From: Streptomyces lydicus
Lineage (GTDB): Bacteria; Actinomycetota; Actinomycetes; Streptomycetales; Streptomycetaceae
DNA: 64,000 nucleotides
NCBI RefSeq assembly: GCF_004125265.1
Contig: NZ_RDTE01000003.1
Location: forward strand, 4,092,001-4,156,000
Direction of reading: 5' to 3'
Part shown: positions 1 through 8,610 of the stretch, one piece after another
How the letters are laid out: each line of letters opens with the position of its first letter
Position numbering within the stretch: position 1 is the first letter of the stretch
Notes under the pieces: generated by a model
Told to the model about the DNA's origin: nothing
Databases searched by the model: none
Seen by the model: the letters and a program-made list of their open reading frames with translations, nothing else
Program-made: the position numbers and the translations under genes

Positions 1-1217
1 ACGAGCATGGCGGTGGTGCCGCCGTCTTCGCCCCGGCCGAGTGCGCCACCGGCCTGGATGATGCCCCGGGCCGCGGCGCGGATCGCCCGGGTGTCGGCGC
101 GCTCCGCTCGGACGTGACTGCGGGTGGCCCGCTCGAAGGCTCGGGCTGCGGCAGCCAGCTCGGCGCGGGTGGCGGCCGGGGAGGTCTGGGCGACCGCGTC
201 CAGGAGTTCTCCGACCCCCACGAGGTGAGCTGCGGCGTTGTCGTCGTCGCTGTCGAGCAGGATGGCAGCGTGCTCGGCGATGCCGGTGGCGCTGCGTCGC
301 TCCCGGGCGGGCGGGGACCAATCCGATCGGCCGCTGGTGGCGGCCGACGACGTCATCTGGTCGACCGTGTCGTCGGCGAGGCGGAGGCGGATCTTTGGCA
401 GGGACAGGTCGGGGGCGAGCTTGGAGCCGGGGTACCAAACCGGTTCACCGTTGCGGTTGCGGTCGCCAGGGAGTGCGACGTTGTAGCCGATGGCATCGCC
501 GGACGGGGCGGTCCGTACCTTCACGCGCAGCCCGGCTTCGCGGAGCCGGGTGAAGAACTCCTCTTCGGTGGCTGCTCCGGCGACGGCCTGGCGGACGGCT
601 TCGCGGAGCGTTTCACGCGAGGGCTCGGGGCGGCCGGTGCGCTCGGCCTTGAATCGTTCGGCGCTGGTGGACGCCTGGGCGCCGGTGCCGTCGCCCGGAT
701 TGAGGCGGCGCAGTCCCCACTCCTTCTCGATGCGGCGGCATGCGGCCTGGGCCTTCTTGAAGTCGTAGTTCATCCGGGGGCGGCGCAGGTCGCCTCGGAC
801 CATGGTGGCCAGGATGTGGATGTGGTCGTCCGCGTGGCGTACCGCGATCCAGCGGCAGCCGTCCGGGTCGCCCTCGGGGGCGATCCCGGTTGCCGCGACC
901 AGGCGTTGGGCGACGGTGTTCCATTCGGCGTCGGTCAGCATGCGGTCGCCGGGGTCGGTGCGGACCGAGCAGTGCCACACGTGCTTGGCGGGTGCGCGGT
1001 CACCTGCCTGCTTGACCCTGAGGTCGAGGGCGGCGGTGAGGCGGGTGAGGGTGGCCTTGGGGGCGGGGTCGGGGCTGGTGTCGCGGCCGGGGTCGGGGGC
1101 GAAGCCGTCCCAGCTCCCGACGAGGTGAGGATCGATGTGCTCGTCGCGTTTGCCGGGGCCGTAGAGGTAGACGAGCAGGCCGTGGGTGCGTGAGCCTCGG
1201 CGGATCTTGGGGACCAT
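1..1217 (-). CDS. Relaxase/mobilisation nuclease (C-terminus beyond window)
   Basis: The reading frame stays open from the ATG at 1217 down to base 1, so about 405 N-terminal residues are visible and the stop lies outside the window. The protein should nick at oriT and lead the transferred strand. It begins MVPKIRRGSRTHGLLVYLYG, the usual opening of the Streptomyces MobA-type relaxase family, with tyrosines near residues 17-19 as candidates for the nucleophile. A metal-binding HxH motif (HIHI, about residues 132-135) follows. The ATG overlaps the mobC stop codon as TAATG, so the two are translationally coupled. The family assignment is strong; the exact catalytic tyrosine is my inference. Confidence 0.85.
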   Translation of the reverse strand, partial: MVPKIRRGSRTHGLLVYLYGPGKRDEHIDPHLVGSWDGFAPDPGRDTSPDPAPKATLTRLTAALDLRVKQAGDRAPAKHVWHCSVRTDPGDRMLTDAEWNTVAQRLVAATGIAPEGDPDGCRWIAVRHADDHIHILATMVRGDLRRPRMNYDFKKAQAACRRIEKEWGLRRLNPGDGTGAQASTSAERFKAERTGRPEPSRETLREAVRQAVAGAATEEEFFTRLREAGLRVKVRTAPSGDAIGYNVALPGDRNRNGEPVWYPGSKLAPDLSLPKIRLRLADDTVDQMTSSAATSGRSDWSPPARERRSATGIAEHAAILLDSDDDNAAAHLVGVGELLDAVAQTSPAATRAELAAAARAFERATRSHVRAERADTRAIRAAARGIIQAGGALGRGEDGGTTAML

Positions 1218-1879
1218 TAGAGTCGCTTCTTCACCAGGGTGTCGGCCGTGTCGTCGACGCGGGACAGCAGTCGGATCAAGGTCGCCAGGGCGTGGTCGAG
1301 TTCACCGGTGCGCGGGAGGCCGCCGCTGTTGAGGACGTGGGCGATCTGGTTGATGTTGTTGCCGATCCGGGAGAGTGCGGTGCGCAGGGCGGCCAGCTCG
1401 TCGATGGCCGTGTCGAGCTGCTCGTTGGTATGGACGGTGGTCGAACCGCGGGCGGCGGCAAGGCCGGCGGCGGAGAGGAAGCGGGCGGCGGTGACCGCGC
1501 GCTGTGCGGCAGCGGTGGTGATCTCGGTCTTCTCGGTCTGGGACAGGCGGATGGTCAGCTTGTGGGTGCGCTGGCGGGGATTGCGGGTGCGGCGGCGTGG
1601 CGTGCGGTCGGGGAACGCGCTCGGGCTCGGCGGCTCGCTCGCGGTGCGGGGTTGTGCTTCTCCCTCGGTGACCGGCGCCCCCTGGTGCCGGTTGCCCGGT
1701 TGGTCCCCGTGCGCCCTCGCTCGGGGACCAACCGGGCTTCCCCCGCCCTCCTGGGCGGGGGCAAGTGCATGCGACGGGCCGTAGGACCGTCGTATGCGAC
1801 AACTTGCTCCGCCAGGAGCCGTCGTGGGCTCGCGCTGCTGTCCGGCTGGGGTGACCACCGGGTCGTTGGCGGTTGTCAC
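1217..1879 (-). CDS. mobC: MobC-like relaxosome accessory protein
   Basis: About 220 aa. The last ~115 residues form the MobC domain: a basic stretch, then LTIRLSQTEKTEI and the typical MobC helix around NNINQIAHVLN. MobC proteins bind oriT and help the relaxase open the DNA. I place the start at the GTG at 1879 because it overlaps the upstream small gene's stop as GTGA. The frame stays open further upstream to 2182, but that part overlaps the small gene and reads as low-complexity Pro/Arg. The N-terminal ~100 residues are Pro/Arg-rich and poorly conserved in character, so a later start is possible. The stop overlaps the relaxase ATG. Confidence 0.8.
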   Translation of the reverse strand: MTTANDPVVTPAGQQREPTTAPGGASCRIRRSYGPSHALAPAQEGGGSPVGPRARAHGDQPGNRHQGAPVTEGEAQPRTASEPPSPSAFPDRTPRRRTRNPRQRTHKLTIRLSQTEKTEITTAAAQRAVTAARFLSAAGLAAARGSTTVHTNEQLDTAIDELAALRTALSRIGNNINQIAHVLNSGGLPRTGELDHALATLIRLLSRVDDTADTLVKKRL

Positions 1880-2100
1880 CGGCTCGTCTCCGGGTCCTGC
1901 TGCTGGATTTCGCGGACGAGGTCCTCGATCCAGTCCATGGCCAGGACCGGGTGGTGCAGGGTCCAGGGGCGGCTGTGGCGCTCTCGTTGGACGGTCCAGG
2001 TGGTGTCGGGGCCGGACTGGGCGCGGTGGAGGTGGCCGCGCTGGTGCAGGACGGTCAGCCAGGAATCGACCTCGGCAGGTGTGGTCGGGCGGGTGCGCAT
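1876..2100 (-). CDS. Small conserved-type protein of the mobilisation operon
   Basis: 74 aa, ATG start. No recognised domain. The sequence is compact and charged, with a Trp-rich middle (DTTWTVQRERHSRPWTLHHP) and an acidic C-terminal helix (DWIEDLVREIQQQ), and it has the look of a small winged or DNA-binding fold, though that is a guess. It lies 100 bp downstream of the DUF2637 gene, and its stop overlaps the mobC GTG, which argues that it is really translated as part of the transfer operon. Confidence 0.6.
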   Translation of the reverse strand: MRTRPTTPAEVDSWLTVLHQRGHLHRAQSGPDTTWTVQRERHSRPWTLHHPVLAMDWIEDLVREIQQQDPETSR

Positions 2101-2200
2101 GGGTGGTTCTCCGCTTCGTTTCGCGAGGGCGTGGGGGTGCGTGTCCGGGGCGGGTGACCGGCCGAGGTGCCGGCTCGGTCACCCGCTCCGTGGTGTCCGG

Positions 2201-3274
2201 TCAGGTCCGGGCGGATGTGACCGGCTGCCCGTGCTGCTCGCGGAGCTGGGCCATCAGGGCGGTCAGGGTGTCGCTGGACAGGGGGATCTGCTGACCGCGG
2301 ATCGCCTGGGCGACCACCTTGCGGGTCAGCTTGTCCTCGGCCCTGACCGCTGACCGGGCGATCTCCAGCAGCTCCTCGGTGTCCGGGTCAGAGCGCCGGT
2401 CACCGGTTGTCCGGGCGTCCCGGTCAGTGACCGGCGGCGGAGTGACCGGCCGTTCGGTGACCGGCGAGGGGCTGTCCTGCTTGCCGGTGACCGGCTCGGT
2501 GGTCTCCGGGCGGTCAGTGACCGGCGGCGCGGTGTCCGGCTGTCCGGGCAGGTCAGCAGGATCGTGCGGCTGACCGTGGTGACCGGTGACCGGGTTGCTG
2601 CTGTCCGCCGGGGCACTGTCCCCGGTCAGTGACCGAGGGCTGGGGATCTGCTTGTCCAGGGACAGACGCAGCCGATCGGTCAGAGCAGTGACCGGCTGCC
2701 CGGCCGTGACCTGACCGGGCTCCGGCTGCTGACCGATCCGGTCGGCCCGGTCGGCCCGGGTGACCGCGATGCCGGCGGGCTTGCCGACCTGACCGAGGTG
2801 ACCGGCCTGACCGGGGTCTTCGCGGTCACTGTCCTTGACCGGCCCTCGGGCGATGAGGATGTAGAGGTGGACCGCTCCGGCCAGCGCGAGCGGGGCGATC
2901 GTGGACAGCACCGCGACCACGGTGTCTCCGAGGCGGAGCCCGGTGTCCGTGACCGATTCCTCGTTGAGCCGCACCGCGTGCAGCGCGTTGGCCCAGATGC
3001 TGGCGGCGGTGGCCGTACCGACGAGCATCCAGACGTAGAGCCGGGCACGCAGGGGTGCGTCGCGCAGGACCATGAGGGCCCGGATGCCGTAGGCGATGAA
3101 CCCGTCGATCACCAGCGGGAACAGGTAGCTGAGGAAGCCTCGGACGTGGATGGCGACAGCCATCTGCTGCAAGGCGTCCCAGCTCAGGGCGCATCCCACG
3201 CTGCCCAGGGCCATGACAACCGCGCGGTCCCAGTCGGTGATGTGCGCCGCCTTGGGCGCGCTCGCGGTGCTCAC
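2201..3274 (-). CDS. DUF2637 (SpdB-like) membrane protein with Pro/Thr-rich tail
   Basis: 357 aa. The N-terminal ~140 residues carry four predicted membrane segments (about residues 18-40, 46-68, 80-100 and 112-138) and match the DUF2637 family, which is common on actinobacterial plasmids and integrative elements and usually linked to plasmid spread. The remaining ~215 residues are hydrophilic and built from repeated PVTD/PVTG units, encoded by recurring GTGACCGGC-like DNA, and end in a basic helical segment (ARSAVRAEDKLTRKVVAQAI). The GTG start overlaps the stop of the WhiB-like gene as GTGA. The tail resembles a small DNA-binding domain on a disordered tether, which is inference. Confidence 0.8.
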   Translation of the reverse strand: MSTASAPKAAHITDWDRAVVMALGSVGCALSWDALQQMAVAIHVRGFLSYLFPLVIDGFIAYGIRALMVLRDAPLRARLYVWMLVGTATAASIWANALHAVRLNEESVTDTGLRLGDTVVAVLSTIAPLALAGAVHLYILIARGPVKDSDREDPGQAGHLGQVGKPAGIAVTRADRADRIGQQPEPGQVTAGQPVTALTDRLRLSLDKQIPSPRSLTGDSAPADSSNPVTGHHGQPHDPADLPGQPDTAPPVTDRPETTEPVTGKQDSPSPVTERPVTPPPVTDRDARTTGDRRSDPDTEELLEIARSAVRAEDKLTRKVVAQAIRGQQIPLSSDTLTALMAQLREQHGQPVTSART

Positions 3275-3831
3275 GCCGCCGTCCCGAAGTCATCGCGACC
3301 CAGGTCGCCGTTGGCCTTGAGGGACGATGTCTCCGTGTTCTGTTCCAGGCCCCGGTTGCGCTGGGCCCGGCGAAGCTCGCGGTACTTCTTCTGGGCGTGC
3401 TCCTCGGTGACCTTCAGCAGCCAGGCCAGGCGCTGCTCGGTCACCCCGTGGCGGAAGGCGGCGTAGATGACCGCGCGGCGTTCGGCTTGGGTGAGGTGGA
3501 TGTCCCGCCCGGCGATCGTGTCGTTGACGCGGCTGTAGTCGAGCCGGTGGGCGAGCTTCTCGTGCAGCGGCTCACGTTCCTCCTCGGTCATGCCGCCCCG
3601 GATGCCGTGGGCGTCACCGCCTTCGAGGGCGGCGTCCAGGCAGGTGCGGCGCACCGGGCACTGGGCGCACAGTGCCTTCGCGGCGACGATCTTGTCGGTC
3701 TCGTCGGGCTCCGGGAAGAAGAGGTCGGGGTCCACCGGGTTGTACTCGGTGCTCTGGCAGACGGCGTCGTCCTGCCAGGTCTGGTCGCCGAGCGACCGGT
3801 GGCGGGCAGGGGTGATCGTCGTGGTGGTCAT
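3271..3831 (-). CDS. WhiB-family iron-sulfur regulator
   Basis: 186 aa from the ATG at 3831; the frame extends further upstream, but that part is Pro-rich and unlike the family. Four cysteines at about residues 25, 55, 58 and 64 give the WhiB pattern of one distal Cys plus CxxC and Cx5C, which ligate a [4Fe-4S] cluster. They are followed by the G-[IV]-[RW]-G-G turn (GIRGGMTEEER). A C-terminal helix-turn-helix-like region follows. WhiB-like proteins bind the primary sigma factor and DNA; copies on mobile elements probably control element genes. It is translationally coupled to the DUF2637 gene downstream. Confidence 0.9.
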   Translation of the reverse strand: MTTTTITPARHRSLGDQTWQDDAVCQSTEYNPVDPDLFFPEPDETDKIVAAKALCAQCPVRRTCLDAALEGGDAHGIRGGMTEEEREPLHEKLAHRLDYSRVNDTIAGRDIHLTQAERRAVIYAAFRHGVTEQRLAWLLKVTEEHAQKKYRELRRAQRNRGLEQNTETSSLKANGDLGRDDFGTAA

Positions 3832-3938
3832 GCGGGGTGCTCCGATCGCTCTCCGCGCGCAGGGCGTCGGCGGAGGAGGCGCTGGTTCGTGAGGAGTAGA
3901 CAGGCGGCGTGCCAAGGGCACGGTCGGCCTGCGGAAGG

Positions 3939-4646
3939 TCAGGCGGCGGCGCGGAAGCGTCTGCGGTCGACCGGCTCGAACTCGACGCGGGTGGTCATCT
4001 GCGCGAGCCTGCTGGCGACGCGGTCACCGAGGTAGGCCCGGAAGTCCCTGATGCTCAGGTTGGTGGTGATCAGCGTCGGGAGCTTGAGGTTGTACCGGCG
4101 GTTGATCAGCCGGTAGGTCACTTCCTCGACCCACTCGGAGGACTTGGCCGCGCCGAGGTCGTCGATGATCAGCAGCGGACAGCGGCTGACGGCGGCCAGC
4201 ACCCGCTCGCTGTCGACCCCGGGCCGGGGGCGCAGGTCGGCGTACAGGTCGGCGGCAGTGGTCGCGCGCCAGCGGACGCCGATGCCTCTCTGGGCCAGCA
4301 GCCGGACCGCGCCGTACGCCTGGTGGGTTTTGCCCGCGCCGACGACCCCGGCCATCAGCAGACTGGGCCCGGTGGTGACCTGCCGCCGGGCTCCCCGGCT
4401 GGGGGCGACGGCCGCCTCGGTGACCTCACGGGCCCAGGCCAGGACCTGCGGGTGGTCGGCGACGGCGGCCTGGTAGCGCGGGGGCATCCCGGCCGACAGG
4501 GCGTCCAGCAGGGAGAACGGTTCGGGCTCGTCGACCACCGCGGCGACGGCGGCCGGGTCGATGTTGCGGGCGGCCAGGATCCGCGCCATGCGGTCCAGGG
4601 TGCCCTCGCTGCCGAGGGTCTGCGGTTCGCGGTTACGGGTGCGCAT
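3939..4646 (-). CDS. DnaC/IstB-like AAA+ ATPase
   Basis: 235 aa from the ATG at 4646, which overlaps the stop of the upstream gene as ATGA. Walker A (AGVVGAGKT, about residues 99-107), Walker B (LLIIDDLGA, near residue 155) and a sensor-1-like LITTNLS are all present, as in DnaC/IstB helicase-loader ATPases. Next to the initiator-like gene, this suggests loading of the host replicative helicase at the element's origin during its extrachromosomal stage. A 107-bp gap separates it from the WhiB-like gene. It could instead be an IstB relative, but no transposase is nearby. Confidence 0.85.
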   Translation of the reverse strand: MRTRNREPQTLGSEGTLDRMARILAARNIDPAAVAAVVDEPEPFSLLDALSAGMPPRYQAAVADHPQVLAWAREVTEAAVAPSRGARRQVTTGPSLLMAGVVGAGKTHQAYGAVRLLAQRGIGVRWRATTAADLYADLRPRPGVDSERVLAAVSRCPLLIIDDLGAAKSSEWVEEVTYRLINRRYNLKLPTLITTNLSIRDFRAYLGDRVASRLAQMTTRVEFEPVDRRRFRAAA

Positions 4647-5668
4647 CACAGCTCCTCGGCGTAGGCGGCGGCAGCATCGACCGGGTTGGTCCACGCCTGG
4701 TGAGCGGGCACGGTATGCCGGGATCCCGGCCGCGCCAAACCGCCGGAGCGCGGGTTCATGGCGTCGTTGACCAGGCTCGGCAGCCGGGACGGATGCCCTT
4801 GGATCTCGGTGAACCGGACCAGTCCGGCCCGCACGTGCTCGGGTGCGATGCCTTCGGCGAGGAGCTTCTTGACGAGGCGTCCGAGGTGCCCGAGCACATC
4901 CCCGGGTGGACGCTCGCCGCAGGCGGCGGCGTACTCCCCGACGAGCTGCTGTGCGGAGACGGTGCCCGCGTCGGGCGCTGTGCGCCCCGTAGGGATAGAG
5001 GATCCAGGATCCAAGATCCTAGATCCAGGCGCCGAGCCCTCCCCGAGGCTTCGGGGAAGGTTCGGGGAGCCCTCGGCGAGAGCGTCCTGACCTGCGCTTT
5101 TCGAGGTTGCGCCGCTAGGGGCGTCGACCGCGCCGTCGAAGGCGTCCTGCTGGGCAGCGGGCGCGTGGTCGGCGTGGCTGCGAGGTGTCGCGGCGGGCTG
5201 CGCGGGCAGATCGAGGGTTCGGGGAGCGTTCGGCGAAGCCTCGGCGAGCCCTCGGGGAGGGGTGGGCGACTCCTCGACCCGCTTGGTGCAGGTCCCCTTG
5301 CAGGGGCCGCACCGGTCGGCACCGTGGTGCTGCGGGCAGGAGGGCAGGCGGGACTGGCTCGGCTTGTCGATCTTCTGGTGCGCGGACCAGGTCACGATGT
5401 GGAGGTAGCGGCGGCCGTCGCAGCCGGTGTACCGGCACAGGAGCCCGGCTGTGGCGAGCTGGTGGAGGTCGTCTTCGACGTGCACCGAGGTGTGCTCGGC
5501 GCGCAGCGGCCACAGCAGCCCGGCGATGATCGCGGCGTTGTCACGGTGGCGGCCGTGATCGTCGGCCTGGGTGAGCAGTCCGAAGAAGGTGCGCTCTGCC
5601 TCGACGCTCACTTCGGCGAGCGACTCGGAGACGAATGCCTCCGGCTTGATGGTTCGTATCCGCGCCAT
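4646..5668 (-). CDS. Replication-initiator-like protein
   Basis: 340 aa. The N-terminal ~100 residues (MARIRTIKPEAFVSESLAEV, then a winged-helix-like region with LLTQADDHGRHRDN) match the phage and plasmid replisome-organiser-type proteins common in actinobacterial elements. A Cys/His-rich patch (CPQHHGADRCGPCKGTC) follows at about residues 110-130 and may bind zinc. The middle (about 135-230) is low-complexity, and its DNA carries short tandem repeats that could be iterons (4996-5080 and 5212-5265). The C-terminal ~90 residues are helical. The gene is coupled by ATGA to the DnaC-like gene downstream, supporting a Rep-plus-loader module. Confidence 0.7.
   Translation of the reverse strand: MARIRTIKPEAFVSESLAEVSVEAERTFFGLLTQADDHGRHRDNAAIIAGLLWPLRAEHTSVHVEDDLHQLATAGLLCRYTGCDGRRYLHIVTWSAHQKIDKPSQSRLPSCPQHHGADRCGPCKGTCTKRVEESPTPPRGLAEASPNAPRTLDLPAQPAATPRSHADHAPAAQQDAFDGAVDAPSGATSKSAGQDALAEGSPNLPRSLGEGSAPGSRILDPGSSIPTGRTAPDAGTVSAQQLVGEYAAACGERPPGDVLGHLGRLVKKLLAEGIAPEHVRAGLVRFTEIQGHPSRLPSLVNDAMNPRSGGLARPGSRHTVPAHQAWTNPVDAAAAYAEEL
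5001..5028. repeat. Four 7-bp GATCC repeats, possible iterons
   Basis: GATCC occurs at 5001, 5008, 5015 and 5022, an exact 7-bp period, inside the low-complexity centre of the initiator-like gene. Origins are often inside or beside rep genes. Whether these repeats bind the protein is inference. Confidence 0.5.
5040..5265. repeat. Dispersed GGTTCGGGGAGC / CCTCGGCGAG repeats
   Basis: GGTTCGGGGAGC is followed by CCTCGGCGAG at 5059-5080. The same two words recur at 5216-5250 with extra CTCGGGGAGG copies. On the coding strand they encode repeated SLGEGS and LAEASPN words. They may be iterons or simply a coding duplication. Confidence 0.4.
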
Positions 5669-5669
5669 G

Positions 5670-5996
5670 TCAGCGGCCCCGACCGGCGGCGATCAGGTCG
5701 CTGCGCGTGAGGGTCGCGTCGGCGAGGTCGAAGGTGTGCGGCCGTGTCCAGTCCGCCTCCGGCCAGACCCGCAGGATCCAGCGGGCTGCGACCCTCGCCG
5801 TGTTCCGGCCCACCTTCAGCGTCGCCCGGCTCTCGTCCTTGACGATGGCGTGCGGGTGGGGCCACGACTGCTGAGGGTCGTTGAGGCTGACCCGGATGGT
5901 GGCCGCGCCCGGGATCATGTCGGCGAGCTGCGCGGCGAGGCGGCGGTGGCGGTCGGTGTCCGGGCAGGCGGGGGTTCCGCTCGGCATGGCGAGCAT
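5670..5996 (-). CDS. Small protein at head of replication operon
   Basis: 108 aa. I chose the ATG at 5996 because a GGAG lies six bases upstream; the frame itself is open to 6044. No family recognised. It has a short N-terminal helix, a beta-like core (AATIRVSLND, HPHAIVKDESRATLKV) and Trp/Arg-rich helices, and it ends two bases before the initiator ATG (TGACATG). Its position as first gene of the replication and mobilisation operon suggests a regulatory or accessory replication role, but nothing in the sequence proves this. Confidence 0.6.
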   Translation of the reverse strand: MLAMPSGTPACPDTDRHRRLAAQLADMIPGAATIRVSLNDPQQSWPHPHAIVKDESRATLKVGRNTARVAARWILRVWPEADWTRPHTFDLADATLTRSDLIAAGRGR

Positions 5997-6525
5997 GCGA
6001 TACTCCGTGTTTCGTAGGAGTGCGGTGCGGCGGTTTTCGTGCAAGAAGCCCCGCCGCCCGCGTGATGTGATTCGGCGCCCCTCGGGGTGCCGGCCCGGCG
6101 CTTGGGAGTTGGTAGCTCCCGGGCGCCGGTTTTCTTTGCTGCGCTACGTCACGGACCGTGCGCTCGCATTCGCACCACCTCCTCCTCGCCTTCCATCTGC
6201 TCGTTTCGCCCCTCCCCGGGTCGCTGCCCGGCGGGGGACGACGAACATACGTAGACACCCGCGGACAAGTCCATCCCTGGTCCTGACGCGTCGCACAGGG
6301 CTGGCGACGGCCGGTACTTGGGCAGACGTCCCGCGATCGCTCGACAACGGCTGGGTACCGAATGCATAGCGGTTCTCCGGGGCTGGCACACTTGAGGTTC
6401 GAGGCCCGATCAACAGGTGCGATACAGGAACGTACGTTAGTTGCGCAGATGTATCAAGTCCGGGGTATCGTTGCCCTAGACACCGCCCCGACGACCAGCC
6501 CGACCGCCACGCTGCAGGAGTTCAT
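5997..6525. promoter_or_regulatory. Divergent control region between replication operon and XRE regulator
   Basis: 529 bp without a convincing gene, clearly lower in GC than its surroundings. It separates the leftward replication operon from the rightward XRE gene, so both promoters should be here. It contains the palindrome AACGTACGTT at 6429-6438, a candidate operator, and a stem-loop around 6103-6120 (GGGAG...CTCCC). Confidence 0.5.
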
Positions 6526-7416
6526 GTGCCCCCACGTCAGTTCGACGGCAGTCGCGTGCGTGCTGTCCGGCGGGGCAAGGACCTTGGTCAGAGACAGTTG
6601 GCCGCCGAGGTAGGTGTCAGCGCCCCCACTGTCGCGCGATGGGAGGGCGGCCAGGATTTCCCCAAGGGCGAGAAGCTGCCTTCGATCGCGGCGGCGCTCG
6701 GTCAGCCGCTCGATGCTCTTTTCCCCCACGACGGCCCGCCGGACCTACAGCTCCTGCGGTGCGACGCCGGCCTCAGCGTGGCGCAGGCCGCTGCGATCAT
6801 CGGCACGAGCCGCGTGCCGGTGAGCAGCGCCGAGTCCGGTCGACGTAGACTCAGCGCTGCCTACGTGCAGCCCCTTGCAGAGGCGTACGGGGTGACCGAG
6901 AGCGAATTGCTGTCGGCCCAGGACTGCTCATTTGGACATCGCCACGGGGCCTCGCGTGACGAGCAGGCAACCGCACCCCGCACGGTCGGCGAAAAGATCA
7001 ACTATCTCCTGGAGCACGGGTACGTGGGCCAGGAGCCGCCCTCTGACACGGAAATCGCGCAGCTCGTCAATGAGCACGCGGGTGAGGCGGCCGTTACAAC
7101 CGACGACATCGTCGCCCTTCGCGAGGGTGTTGCAACCGAGGCGTCAGACGTGGTGCGTGCTGGCCTGGCTGAGGCACTGCAGGTCGACGCCGCTCTCTTC
7201 CAGGACGATGCCGAGGTCAATTCTGCGGCCCGCGAACTCCTGGAGGCGATCCGCTTCCTTGGCTCCATTCACCGAGGACAGATCCTTGGTCTTGCCGCCC
7301 GCGGCAACAGCGGGGGGTTGTCCGCTGAGATGATGGCCAACATCAACGAACTCGTCGGAGAGCTGAAGCACAAGCTGCCCGAGGTGCCGGACCCCGGGGT
7401 GCAGAACGGGGAGTGA
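6526..7416 (+). CDS. XRE-family regulator with two HTH domains
   Basis: 296 aa. The start is the GTG at 6526 (GGAG six bases upstream); the overlapping ATG at 6524 is in another frame. The first HTH_XRE lies at residues ~10-60 (LGQRQLAAEVGVSAPTVARW) and a second at ~75-125 (LSVAQAAAIIGTSRVPVSSAE). A helical C-terminal half of ~150 residues follows, resembling the regulators that travel with ImmA/IrrE peptidases in actinobacterial elements. It is the probable repressor of the element's leftward operon, with the AACGTACGTT palindrome upstream as possible operator. This is inference from position. Confidence 0.85.
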   Translation: MPPRQFDGSRVRAVRRGKDLGQRQLAAEVGVSAPTVARWEGGQDFPKGEKLPSIAAALGQPLDALFPHDGPPDLQLLRCDAGLSVAQAAAIIGTSRVPVSSAESGRRRLSAAYVQPLAEAYGVTESELLSAQDCSFGHRHGASRDEQATAPRTVGEKINYLLEHGYVGQEPPSDTEIAQLVNEHAGEAAVTTDDIVALREGVATEASDVVRAGLAEALQVDAALFQDDAEVNSAARELLEAIRFLGSIHRGQILGLAARGNSGGLSAEMMANINELVGELKHKLPEVPDPGVQNGE

Positions 7417-7536
7417 CGGCACCCGCGAGCTTGCGCATCCGAGACGTTTCCGCTCTGCCGACTTCGCGGCTGATGCGCGTCCGCGCGTGGAGCGGGTCGG
7501 CACAAGCTACGTCACAGCCGGACTGGTGCCGATGCA

Positions 7537-7588
7537 GCTAAGGGACTACGGCATCGCCCATGATGGGGCGACGCCGTAGTCCCTTAGC
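7537..7588. terminator. Long near-perfect inverted repeat
   Basis: GCTAAGGGACTACGGC at 7537-7552 pairs perfectly with 7573-7588. The stem continues inward through TCGCC with one A/G mismatch and an apical loop near CATGAT, giving ~23 bp. It lies in the 312-bp gene-free stretch (7417-7728) between the convergent XRE and HAD genes, so a bidirectional terminator is the simplest reading. A recombination or binding site is possible. Confidence 0.55.
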
Positions 7589-7728
7589 CCTTCCTGACCC
7601 CCGCGCCCCGATGCAGCAGAAGGACACGCGTTCCCCCTCCGCAACGTGCGGCCACCGCTGCCGCGACTGTCTGCCGAGGCGGGCGAACATCGATCGAGCG
7701 GTTGGACCACTGCGCACGGGACGCCGGG

Positions 7729-8358
7729 CTAAGACGCGGTGAGGTCCACGCCGAGCAGCTCGGAGAGGGTGGTTACCGTCTGCTTGGGGTCCTGGTTGTG
7801 CACCCCAGCGAGGCCGAGCTGCTCTGCTGCCTGCACGTACGCTTCGGTGTCGTCGACAAAGATGCACTCCTCTGCCGGCAGGTCCATGAGCTTGAGCGTG
7901 ATCTCGAAAAGGTTCGGGTCAGGCTTGCGCATGAGGTGCTGCTCGGAGATCACCACGACGTCGTACAGCTTCTCAAGCTCGTACCCCTGGTACAGGTCCC
8001 ACGGGGCGAGCCCCACGGAGTTTGACAGAATGCCCACCTTGATACCGGCTCGGCGCGCCGCAGCGGCGGCGTCGATCAGCAGCGGCTCAGGACGAAGGTC
8101 ACCGAAAATGCGGCCCATGAGGTTGTCGGGTGACACGCCCAACATCTTGCCGGCGAACTCGTTCCACTCCGTCTGAGAGACCGCTCCGCGCTCAAGGTCG
8201 CTGGTGATCCGGACGCCGGCGTCGTCCTTGTACAGGGCCGTGAGGCAAGCACCCTGCGGAAGTCCCTCGCGCTGCTCGAAGGCGAGCACTGCAGGCAGCA
8301 GCGGGGTGGTGAGCACGCCTCCGAAATCGAGGATGAGGCCGGTGCGGCGATTGGACAT
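7729..8358 (-). CDS. HAD-superfamily hydrolase
   Basis: 209 aa from the ATG at 8358, with GGAG eight bases upstream. Motif I is altered: LDFGGVL has the nucleophile Asp but Gly-Gly where most phosphatases have a second Asp, as in the ACAD10/epoxide-hydrolase-type HAD group. Motif II is LSNS, the motif III Lys is in RKPDPNLF and the motif IV acidic pair is in FVDDTEAYV. The cap is helical. Substrate unknown. It lies downstream of the membrane protein gene on the same strand but 250 bp away, so it may have its own promoter. Confidence 0.8.
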   Translation of the reverse strand: MSNRRTGLILDFGGVLTTPLLPAVLAFEQREGLPQGACLTALYKDDAGVRITSDLERGAVSQTEWNEFAGKMLGVSPDNLMGRIFGDLRPEPLLIDAAAAARRAGIKVGILSNSVGLAPWDLYQGYELEKLYDVVVISEQHLMRKPDPNLFEITLKLMDLPAEECIFVDDTEAYVQAAEQLGLAGVHNQDPKQTVTTLSELLGVDLTAS

Positions 8359-8610
8359 GCGGGAACTCCATTGCTGAGATTTCGGACGTCCATCCAGACC
8401 GGACAGCGTCACGAACCCGGCTGCATACGGCGACGACAAAGCCAGGATCCACTTATCATTTGCGGGGCGGAGCAAAGGCAATACGTCCGCCAGCCCCACG
8501 GTACCAGTCCGGTTCGTGCCGCCGATGGTGCCGAATCTCACCCGAAATTCCATCACTCAAGATCAATATTTCGGTTGGTACCGCGCTCCAGGCAAGCGGC
8601 TTACTGCAAG

